NCBI RefSeq assembly: GCF_000162575.1
Contig: NZ_CM000776.2
Coordinates: 562,950-626,949 of the forward strand
Source: Helicobacter canadensis MIT 98-5491
Lineage (GTDB): Bacteria; Campylobacterota; Campylobacteria; Campylobacterales; Helicobacteraceae
DNA length: 64,000 nt
Direction: 5' to 3'
Position 1 is the stretch's first letter. Every line of letters starts with the position of its first letter. Shown piece by piece: positions 8,458 through 15,571 of this stretch. The position numbers and the translations under genes are program-made. The notes under the pieces are model-generated. The model did no database searches and was not told the DNA's origin. It saw only the letters and a program-made list of their open reading frames with translations.

Positions 8458-8889
8458 ATGTTAAAACAAGATTTACAAATCAAACAAATTTTACAAGAAG
8501 CAAAGACTATTGCTATTTTGGGGCTTTCACCCGATGAAAGTAAGCCTAGCAATAAGGTAGCAAAATATCTTTTAGAGCAGGGTTATAGAGTGATACCTAT
8601 TTATCCTAAAGGTGGTGAGATTCTTGGAATCACTGCTTATCGCACTTTGCAAGAGGCGTTTAGCAGTGAAGCACAAAGGGGTGGAATTGATATTTTAGAT
8701 ATTTTTCGCAAAAGTGAAGCGATTCTTGGAATTGCAAAAGAGGTATTGAGTTTAGAAGTTAAGCCAAAATGTGTATGGGTGCAACTTGGTCTTTTTAGTC
8801 AAGAATCTAAAGAGATTTTAGAAAATCAAGGTATTACATATTTTGAAAATTTATGCATTAAAATAGAGCATCAAAGGTTGTTTGAATGA
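8458..8889 (+). CDS. CoA-binding domain protein (YccU-like)
   Basis: A 143 aa single Rossmann-like CoA_binding_2 domain. Seen: IAILGLSPDESKPSNKVAKY, GYRVIPIYPKG and the late WVQLGLFSQES segment typical of YccU-type proteins. It probably binds coenzyme A or an acyl-CoA-like nucleotide; the biological role is not established for the family. Its last four bases (ATGA) overlap the start of the threonine dehydratase gene, so the two are translationally coupled. That hints at a metabolic link, but no specific one can be shown. Confidence 0.85.
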   Translation: MLKQDLQIKQILQEAKTIAILGLSPDESKPSNKVAKYLLEQGYRVIPIYPKGGEILGITAYRTLQEAFSSEAQRGGIDILDIFRKSEAILGIAKEVLSLEVKPKCVWVQLGLFSQESKEILENQGITYFENLCIKIEHQRLFE

Positions 8890-10094
8890 TTTCGTTAGCA
8901 AAAATTATGGATGCAAGCCGTAGATTAAAGGGAGTGGTGGAGCATACAAAATTAGCTTTTGCACCAAAACTTAGTCAATTAAGTGGAGCAAAAATTTATG
9001 TTAAGCAAGAAAATTTGCAAAATACAGGTTCTTTTAAATTGCGTGGAGCTTTTAATAAAATCGCTTCATTGACTACAGAAGAACGCAAAAAAGGCGTGAT
9101 TGCTTCAAGTGCTGGGAATCACGCTCAAGGTGTTGCCTATAGTGCAAAACACTATGGAATTAAGGCAGTTATTGTGATGCCTGAATCAACGCCCTTATTA
9201 AAGGTAATGGGAGTAAAAGAACTTGGTGCAGAAGCAATTTTGTATGGGAATAATTATGATGAAGCTTATGCGTATGCTTTGGAATATGCACAAAAAAATA
9301 ATTTACATTTTATTCATCCCTTTGCAGATGATGAAGTTATCGCAGGACAAGGGACAATAGCTTTAGAGATGATAGAGGATCAAAATGCTCTTACGACTAT
9401 TGTTGTGCCTATTGGTGGTGGGGGATTGATTTCAGGGATAGCAGCTGCTTATAAGCAAATGTTGCCTAGTGTTAGGGTGATAGGTGTTGTAGCTCAAGGT
9501 GCTCCTGGAATGTATCATTCATTTTATAAAAAATCTATCCAAACCACGAAATCTGTGCGGACAATTGCCGATGGAATTGCGGTGCGTGATGTAAATGAAA
9601 AGAATTTTAATTATATTTTAGAATGTGTGGATGAGATTGTAATGGTGGATGATGAGGAGATTGCTAATGCAATTTTGTATCTACTAGAAAAACAAAAATT
9701 AGTTGTGGAGGGTGCTGGGGCAAGTGTTGTAGCAGCCCTTTTGCATCAAAAATTTAAAATCAACCGAAATGAATCTGTGGGTTTAGTTCTAAGCGGTGGC
9801 AATATTGATGTTACAATGCTAGGTGTGATTATTGAAAAAGGTTTAGTGCGTTCTCATCGTAAAATGCGTTTTAGTGTGGTATTGGTTGATAAGCCTGGAA
9901 GTTTGCAATCTTTAAGTAATTTACTCTCAAAGCTTGGAGCAAATATTGTAAAAATTGATTTTGATAGGACTTCCACTTCTTTGGGTTATGGCGATGCAAA
10001 TGTGGTTGTGATGCTAGAGACAAAGGGCAAAGATCATCAAGATGAAATTCGTAAAGAGTTGCGTAAAAATGGTTATGAATTTATAGAGATGTAG
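8886..10094 (+). CDS. ilvA: Threonine ammonia-lyase (threonine dehydratase)
   Basis: PLP enzyme that converts threonine to 2-oxobutanoate and ammonia, the entry to isoleucine. The 402 aa match the medium form with one C-terminal ACT domain. The PLP lysine lies in TGSFKLRGAFNKI. The phosphate-binding loop is PIGGGGLISG, and SSAGNHAQGVA holds the cofactor ring. The ACT domain begins about residue 325 (FSVVLVDKPGSLQSLSNL) and suggests amino-acid feedback. A four-base overlap couples it to the CoA-binding gene. A catabolic (tdcB-like) role is the alternative; the sequence alone does not decide. Confidence 0.9.
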   Translation: MISLAKIMDASRRLKGVVEHTKLAFAPKLSQLSGAKIYVKQENLQNTGSFKLRGAFNKIASLTTEERKKGVIASSAGNHAQGVAYSAKHYGIKAVIVMPESTPLLKVMGVKELGAEAILYGNNYDEAYAYALEYAQKNNLHFIHPFADDEVIAGQGTIALEMIEDQNALTTIVVPIGGGGLISGIAAAYKQMLPSVRVIGVVAQGAPGMYHSFYKKSIQTTKSVRTIADGIAVRDVNEKNFNYILECVDEIVMVDDEEIANAILYLLEKQKLVVEGAGASVVAALLHQKFKINRNESVGLVLSGGNIDVTMLGVIIEKGLVRSHRKMRFSVVLVDKPGSLQSLSNLLSKLGANIVKIDFDRTSTSLGYGDANVVVMLETKGKDHQDEIRKELRKNGYEFIEM

Positions 10095-10101
10095 GTTTCT
10101 T

Positions 10102-11280
10102 TTGGCAGAGAATAAAAAGGCGTATCTTTCTTTATTTCTTATTTTATTGATTGATTTTTTCTTGCTTTTATGGGTGGGAAAAAATTTAAGCATTAGCTTT
10201 TATGAAACGCAGTCTTTTTTTAATCCGCATGATTTTGCTGGATATTATGCCAAATTGAGCGTTTTTTTATTTGGGCAAAGTGATATTGGGCTTAGAAGTG
10301 GATTTTTAATCTTGCATTTGTGTAATGGTATTTTAATGTTTTTGTTAGCAAAAACATTTCTAAAACGCCCTAGTGATGCAGTATTTTGTGCATTACTTTT
10401 TTTGCTGTTGCCTGGAGTGAATGCAGGAGCGATTCTAATTTCTAATAGTGGAATCGTGATTTTTTTTAGCTTGCTTTTGTGCTTATGGTATCAAAAAACA
10501 CAAAAATTTCCTTATTGGCTTTTATTAATAATGGTTTTTGTGGATAAGAGTTTTTCATTGGTATTTTTAGCTTTAATCTTTTATGGAATTGTTCATAAAA
10601 ATACTTTTTTAGTTTTTGCTTCTTTGATATTTTTTGCAGTTAATATGTATTTATTTGATTTAGGGATTGGCGGACACCCTGAGAGCCATTTTATTAGCGT
10701 TATTGGGCATTTGCTTCTTATTTTTTCTCCTTTGGTTTTTTTATATTTTTTGTATATGATTTATCGATTTGCGAATTCTAAAACTAAGCCTTTAATGTGG
10801 TATATTGTTGTAGTGGCTTTGAGTTTTATTTTTATTTTTTCATTGCGTCAGAGAGTGGATATTGAATCTTTTGCAGCTTTATTGATGGTTGGGATTCCTT
10901 TGATGGTGAGTTTGTATTATTCTGGACTTAGGGTTAGGTTGCCTAAGTTTAAAGGGCGTTATAAAATTCCATTTAAAGTTACATTAATTATATTGTTGTG
11001 TATGACAGGTTTATTGATTTTTTCAAAGCCTCTGTTTGTGGTGCTTTCTAATAAGGAAAATCATTTTGCTTATCGGCATTATATTGCTCAAGAATTAGCA
11101 AAAGAACTTAAAAAACGAAAAATCAAAGCAGTTAGAACTGAAGTAAGAATGCAAGAGAGATTATTGTTTTATGGAATTGAAGAAGGGGGGAGAAAATTAA
11201 GCCAAATTTATAAAAAAGATTCTATTAAAATTCCTATTATTTATTATGGCAAAGAAGTTACCGCATTTTATGTTCAATAA
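10102..11280 (+). CDS. Polytopic membrane protein, possible GT-C-fold glycosyltransferase
   Basis: The 392 aa contain about ten hydrophobic segments and a basic C-terminal tail outside the membrane region. It starts on TTG seven bases after the previous stop. The N-terminal order (a helix, then NPHDFAGYYAKLSVFLFGQSDIGLRSGFL) resembles the first periplasmic loop of GT-39/ArnT-type transferases, where an acidic residue precedes a lumenal helix and a conserved Arg follows LFGxSxxGxR. This is inference from layout; I do not recognise the exact family. It overlaps the pseudopilin-like gene at its 3' end, so they may be coupled. Confidence 0.7.
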   Translation: MAENKKAYLSLFLILLIDFFLLLWVGKNLSISFYETQSFFNPHDFAGYYAKLSVFLFGQSDIGLRSGFLILHLCNGILMFLLAKTFLKRPSDAVFCALLFLLLPGVNAGAILISNSGIVIFFSLLLCLWYQKTQKFPYWLLLIMVFVDKSFSLVFLALIFYGIVHKNTFLVFASLIFFAVNMYLFDLGIGGHPESHFISVIGHLLLIFSPLVFLYFLYMIYRFANSKTKPLMWYIVVVALSFIFIFSLRQRVDIESFAALLMVGIPLMVSLYYSGLRVRLPKFKGRYKIPFKVTLIILLCMTGLLIFSKPLFVVLSNKENHFAYRHYIAQELAKELKKRKIKAVRTEVRMQERLLFYGIEEGGRKLSQIYKKDSIKIPIIYYGKEVTAFYVQ

Positions 11281-11944
11281 AGCCTTTAGTTTATTTGAGA
11301 TTTTACTGGTTTTAGGGATTTTGGGTATTTTAAGTGGAGTTGGTTATTTATTTTATCCAAAATCTGCGTTAAATTTAGCTCAAGAGCAGATTGTTAATCA
11401 TTTAAATTATACGCGGTTTTTGGCTTTGAATGCTTCTAAGGATATTACACAAAGCTTATTTTGTCAAAGTGATTTTTGTCAAGATGAGAGAAGTAGATTT
11501 GAAGAGAGTTACTGGAGATTACAATTTTCTAATCTAAAAAACATTGAGTGGGCGTATTCTATCTTTAGTGATAGTGCAAGGAGTTCAAAGACGAAAAATT
11601 TTGATGATAGACCTATGGATTCTTTTGAAGTAGCAAGGGATCCTATGAGTGGAAAATATTTAAGCGTTTATACTTATAATAATACGAAATTTGCTAATAC
11701 GCTAAGAGAGGGTGATTTGTCAATCTCCAAAAGATATGGGGTGAGCAAAGTGCAAATGTATGGGGGCTGTGGGAATCAAAGTGGCGGTAGGGCGATTTTT
11801 GATAATAGGGGGTTTTTGAGGTGCAAAAAAACTGGAGAAAAGGTGAGTTTTCCAACTAAGGAGGTAGTTTTGGAATTAAGCGATCATTTTGGGAATTCAC
11901 TTAGGGTTTGCATTTTTGAAAATGGACTTGTTAAAAAATGTTAA
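11270..11944 (+). CDS. Type IV pilin-like (pseudopilin) N-methylation-motif protein
   Basis: About 224 aa. I start it at ATG 11270 so the leader is the short MFNKA before FSLFEILLVLGIL. A longer frame from 11246 adds eight residues and overlaps the previous gene further. The motif is A/FSLFE rather than the classical G/FTLxE, with the conserved Glu five residues after the cleavage site, followed by a hydrophobic helix. The periplasmic part has two Cys pairs (CQSDFC, CGNQ...RCKK) and resembles minor pseudopilins of secretion or competence systems. No other pilus genes lie nearby. Prepilin peptidase processing with Ala at -1 is plausible but unproved. Confidence 0.7.
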   Translation: MFNKAFSLFEILLVLGILGILSGVGYLFYPKSALNLAQEQIVNHLNYTRFLALNASKDITQSLFCQSDFCQDERSRFEESYWRLQFSNLKNIEWAYSIFSDSARSSKTKNFDDRPMDSFEVARDPMSGKYLSVYTYNNTKFANTLREGDLSISKRYGVSKVQMYGGCGNQSGGRAIFDNRGFLRCKKTGEKVSFPTKEVVLELSDHFGNSLRVCIFENGLVKKC

Positions 11945-11963
11945 AAATTATACAAAATTGTGC

Positions 11964-11969
11964 TACAAT
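11964..11969 (+). promoter_or_regulatory. Predicted extended -10 promoter for rsmA
   Basis: TACAAT preceded by TG (TGCTACAAT) lies 27 bases before the proposed AUU start of rsmA, giving a short leader that includes an AAGG ribosome site at 11984-11987. Confidence 0.45.
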
Positions 11970-11995
11970 AAAAAAATATTTTTAAGGCTTAAAAG

Positions 11996-12793
11996 ATTAA
12001 AACGACAGAAAAAAATAAAATTGCTAAAAAGCATTTTGGGCAGAATTTTTTACAAGATGAGAAAGTTTTATCACAGATTGTCCAATCCATTCCCAAGGAA
12101 TTTAGAAATTTAAAATTCATTGAAATTGGGGCTGGCTTAGGTGATCTAACAAATAAGCTATTAAGCTTAGGAAATGTCACTGCTTATGAGGTTGATAAGG
12201 AATTAATCCCTTATTTAAAAGAGCGTTTTAAAGTAGCCCTTGAAAATGGACAATTAGAACTTAAAGTTGGCGATATATTAGAAATTTGGAGTAGAGAGAG
12301 TTTAGAAAATAAACCTTACTTTCTTATTTCTAATTTGCCTTATTATATTGCTACTTTATTGGTAATTAAAGCAATTAAAGATCCATTGTGTAAGGGTTGT
12401 GTCGTGATGACGCAAAAGGAAGTTGCCTTAAAATTTTGTGCGATTCAAAATCAAAGTGATTTTAGCGCTTTAAGTGTTTTAGCGCAAAGCGTGGGGGAAG
12501 CAAAGATGCTTTTTGAAGTTCCACCAAGTGCTTTTGTGCCTCAACCCAAGGTAACTTCAGCCGTATTTTTGATAGAAAAAAATCATATTCCATCAAGTGA
12601 TTTTTTGGTAAAGCTAGAAGAATTGCTAAAGATTGCCTTTAGTGCTCCAAGAAAAACGCTTTTTAACAATCTCTCCAAGGTTTATTCTAAAGAAAAAATT
12701 ATGGAAACTTTGGAGACATTAGGGATTGTTTCTAATAAAAGACCTCACGAGATTGATACGACCGATTATCACCGACTTTTGAAATTACTATAA
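11996..12793 (+). CDS. rsmA: 16S rRNA dimethyladenosine transferase (KsgA), apparent AUU start
   Basis: Dimethylates two adjacent adenines near the 3' end of 16S rRNA during 30S maturation. The continuous frame encodes KKHFGQNFLQDEKVLSQIV, the SAM motif EIGAGLGDLTNKLL, and motif IV NLPYYIATLL, then the C-terminal PRKTLFNNL region. All are expected of a full-length KsgA of about 265 aa. The frame has an upstream stop at 11990 and no ATG, GTG or TTG before 12335, which lies past the SAM site. The best start is ATT at 11996, eight bases after AAGG; ATT at 12020 is a second choice. Either the gene uses a rare AUU start or the 5' end carries a mutation or sequencing error. Confidence 0.85.
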   Translation: MKTTEKNKIAKKHFGQNFLQDEKVLSQIVQSIPKEFRNLKFIEIGAGLGDLTNKLLSLGNVTAYEVDKELIPYLKERFKVALENGQLELKVGDILEIWSRESLENKPYFLISNLPYYIATLLVIKAIKDPLCKGCVVMTQKEVALKFCAIQNQSDFSALSVLAQSVGEAKMLFEVPPSAFVPQPKVTSAVFLIEKNHIPSSDFLVKLEELLKIAFSAPRKTLFNNLSKVYSKEKIMETLETLGIVSNKRPHEIDTTDYHRLLKLL

Positions 12794-12806
12794 AAGGCGG
12801 ATTGTC

Positions 12807-14786
12807 ATGGAAGAAAAAGAAACACAAAATACACAAAATATTTCTTCACAAGAGATAACAGAAACTCAAAAAGAACCAAATAAAAGGCGTTTTAGACCAA
12901 GAAATAATCAGCAAGGGGAAGAAAAACAAAGTCAAAATGGGCAACATCGGCACAATCAACGCTTTTCTAAGAAGTCTCAAAATACTGCACAAGGTGATCA
13001 AAAATTCCGCAATAAAAATATGGGGAGCAAAGAATCAAGTCATATTGATTTAAAAAAAGCAGTAGAGGCGAATGCAAGAGTGCATCAAAATTCACTCACT
13101 ACCTATTCTAAAGCCCATTTTAATCCTAATGCAAGGGTGAGAATCACTCCTATTGGGGGACTTGGGGAAATTGGTGGAAATATGACAATCATTGAAACTC
13201 AAAATTCTGCCATTATTATTGATGCAGGAATGAGTTTCCCTGATAGCGATATGCATGGAGTTGATATTTTAGTGCCAGATTTTAGCTATTTAGAAGTCAT
13301 TAAAGATAAAATTGCAGGAATTGTGATTACACACGCACACGAAGATCATATTGGTGCTATGCCTTATTTATTTAAAAAATATCAATTTCCTATTTATGGA
13401 ACTGCACTACCTTTAGGTTTGATTGGATCGAAATTTGATGAACACGGACTTAAAAAATTCCGCTCTCTTTTTCGTCCAGTAGAAAAGAGAAAACCTATTA
13501 GAATTGGTGAATTTGAGATTGAATGGATTCACATCACGCATTCCATTGTAGATTCAAGTGCTTTGGCTATCAAGACAGAGGCAGGAGTGATTTTCCATAC
13601 AGGAGATTTTAAAATAGATCATACCCCAATAGATGGATACCCAACAGATTTAAATCGGATAGCATATTATGGCGAACAGGGAGTTTTGCTTTTATTAAGT
13701 GATTCGACAAATTCTCATAAATCAGGTTACACACCAAGTGAAGCAAGTGTTGGACCGGCTTTTGATATGCTTTTTTCTCGTGCTAAGGGGCGTGTGATTA
13801 TGAGCACTTTTAGCTCTAACATTCATCGCGTTTATCAAGCTATTCAACATGGATTGAAATATGGGCGTAAAGTCTCAGTTATAGGGCGTTCTATGGAGAA
13901 AAACTTAGAAATTGCAAGAGTGTTAGGCTATATTGATTTGCCACAAAATATTTTTATTGAAGCACATGAAGTAGCAAAATATGCAGATGAAGAAGTTTTG
14001 ATTGTAACAACGGGTAGTCAAGGTGAGACAATGAGTGCGCTTTATCGTATGGCAACAGATGAGCATCGACATATTAAGATTAAACCTAGCGATATTGTGA
14101 TTCTCTCAGCTAAGGCAATCCCAGGAAATGAAGGTTCAGTGTCTAATATTTTGAATTTTATTAATAAAGCTGGAGCAAAGGTTTATTATCAAGATTTTAG
14201 TGAGATTCATACAAGCGGGCACGCTGCACAAGAAGAGCAAAAGCTTATGTTGCGTCTTGTGAAGCCCAAGTTTTTCTTGCCAGTGCATGGGGAGTATAAC
14301 CATATTTTAAAGCACAAAGAAACAGCCATTTCTTGCGGTGTTGATGAAAAAAATATCTATCTTATGGAAGATGGAGATCAAGTGGAAGTAGCGCACAATT
14401 ATTTACGCAAAGTTCGAAGCGTGAAAACAGGCAAAACTTACATTGACAACCAAGTTAATGCAACCATTGCTAATGAAGTTGTTTTAGATAGACAAAATTT
14501 AGCTGAAAATGGGATTGTTAGTGTGATGGTGCAGATTGATAAAGCTAAAAATGCTCTTATTGGTAAGCCTAGAGTGCAAACTATGGGAATTATTGCTAAT
14601 AAAGATATTATAAGCTTTAATAAAGAGATTGAGGAATTTTTTATTCTTTTTGTTAAGAATTGCAAAAAAGAGCTTTACAATAATCAAAAAGCTATGGAAA
14701 ATGAGGTGCGTAATGCCTTAAGAAAGCTAATGTTTAAGAAAACTAAGCGTTATCCTATTATTTTCCCAAATATTATTTTTAACTAG
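12807..14786 (+). CDS. rnj: Ribonuclease J
   Basis: Metallo-beta-lactamase-fold exo/endonuclease that drives mRNA decay in epsilonproteobacteria. At 659 aa it is longer than Gram-positive RNase J because of an N-terminal tail of about 110 residues rich in Gln, Asn, Lys and Arg, as in the H. pylori enzyme. The catalytic fold begins at RITPIGGLGEIGGNM. The zinc motif is THAHEDHIGAMPY. Beta-CASP blocks follow (STFSSNIHR, TTGSQGE, SAKAIPGNE, HTSGHA) and then PVHGEYNH. The C-terminal domain is present. It starts 13 bases after rsmA. Confidence 0.95.
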   Translation: MEEKETQNTQNISSQEITETQKEPNKRRFRPRNNQQGEEKQSQNGQHRHNQRFSKKSQNTAQGDQKFRNKNMGSKESSHIDLKKAVEANARVHQNSLTTYSKAHFNPNARVRITPIGGLGEIGGNMTIIETQNSAIIIDAGMSFPDSDMHGVDILVPDFSYLEVIKDKIAGIVITHAHEDHIGAMPYLFKKYQFPIYGTALPLGLIGSKFDEHGLKKFRSLFRPVEKRKPIRIGEFEIEWIHITHSIVDSSALAIKTEAGVIFHTGDFKIDHTPIDGYPTDLNRIAYYGEQGVLLLLSDSTNSHKSGYTPSEASVGPAFDMLFSRAKGRVIMSTFSSNIHRVYQAIQHGLKYGRKVSVIGRSMEKNLEIARVLGYIDLPQNIFIEAHEVAKYADEEVLIVTTGSQGETMSALYRMATDEHRHIKIKPSDIVILSAKAIPGNEGSVSNILNFINKAGAKVYYQDFSEIHTSGHAAQEEQKLMLRLVKPKFFLPVHGEYNHILKHKETAISCGVDEKNIYLMEDGDQVEVAHNYLRKVRSVKTGKTYIDNQVNATIANEVVLDRQNLAENGIVSVMVQIDKAKNALIGKPRVQTMGIIANKDIISFNKEIEEFFILFVKNCKKELYNNQKAMENEVRNALRKLMFKKTKRYPIIFPNIIFN

Positions 14787-14827
14787 AATCTTTATGATTC
14801 TTGCTTAACTTTTTTTGAAGGATTGAA

Positions 14828-15568
14828 ATGTTTGAGTGGATTTTGAGTGCGGAAATGTGGGTTGCTTTAATAACGCTCATTGGCTTAGAAATTGTTTTAG
14901 GGATTGATAATATTATTTTTATTGCTATTTTGGTAGGTAGGCTTCCAAAGGAGCAAAGACAGAGAGCAAGAATCTTTGGTCTTGGTTTAGCAATGCTAAC
15001 GCGTTTAATGCTATTGTTGTCTCTTTTTTGGATTATGAAACTTACCACACCCCTTTTTAGTGTGTTTTCTCAAGAAATTTCTGGGCGAGATATTATTTTG
15101 ATTCTTGGGGGGTTATTTTTGATTGCAAAATCTACCTTAGAAATTCACCATGATATTGATAATGCCGGTGAAAAGAGTGATGAGAATCTATTAAAAGAAG
15201 GAGCTAAGAGGGGATTTTTTAGTGTGCTTATTCAAATTGCAATTTTAGATATAGTGTTTTCGCTTGATTCGGTTATCACTGCTGTGGGAATGGTTAATAA
15301 TATAGAAATTATGATGATTGCTGTTATTATAGCGGTTTTGGTAATGATGCTTGCAAGTAAAAGTATTTCAGAATTTGTTGATGAAAATCCAACGATTAAG
15401 ATTCTAGCCTTAGCCTTTTTGATCTTGGTGGGTGTAACTTTGGTGGCAGAAGGTTTAGAATTTCATATTTCTAAAGGTTATATTTATTTTGCTATGGCAT
15501 TTTCTTTGGGGGTGGAATCAATTAATATTTATATTAAAAAGAAACACGCCTCACAAAGGAAATCTTAA
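14828..15568 (+). CDS. TerC family integral membrane protein
   Basis: The 246 aa form about seven membrane helices. Family signatures are LEIVLGIDNIIFIAIL near residue 20 and LDIVFSLDSVITAVGM near residue 140, each with a conserved Asp in the membrane, thought to bind metal. TerC-family proteins act in metal (manganese) export or in tellurite resistance complexes; manganese handling is the likelier role here. It lies between rnj and polA, four bases before polA, with a small AGAATC/GATTCT dyad just upstream. Confidence 0.88.
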   Translation: MFEWILSAEMWVALITLIGLEIVLGIDNIIFIAILVGRLPKEQRQRARIFGLGLAMLTRLMLLLSLFWIMKLTTPLFSVFSQEISGRDIILILGGLFLIAKSTLEIHHDIDNAGEKSDENLLKEGAKRGFFSVLIQIAILDIVFSLDSVITAVGMVNNIEIMMIAVIIAVLVMMLASKSISEFVDENPTIKILALAFLILVGVTLVAEGLEFHISKGYIYFAMAFSLGVESINIYIKKKHASQRKS

Positions 15569-15571
15569 AAA

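Noticed and set aside
11889..12113. A 74-codon frame across the rsmA start
   Set aside because: It is out of frame with KsgA motifs, which extend through the region without a break; its protein is a chance string of basic residues.
12335..12793. Treating rsmA as starting at the ATG 12335
   Set aside because: This would drop the SAM-binding domain and the start of NLPYY; the frame upstream is continuous and conserved.
14786..14827. The AGAATC/GATTCT dyad between rnj and terC as a terminator
   Set aside because: The stem is only six A/T-rich pairs and terC follows at once with no separate promoter, so read-through is more likely.
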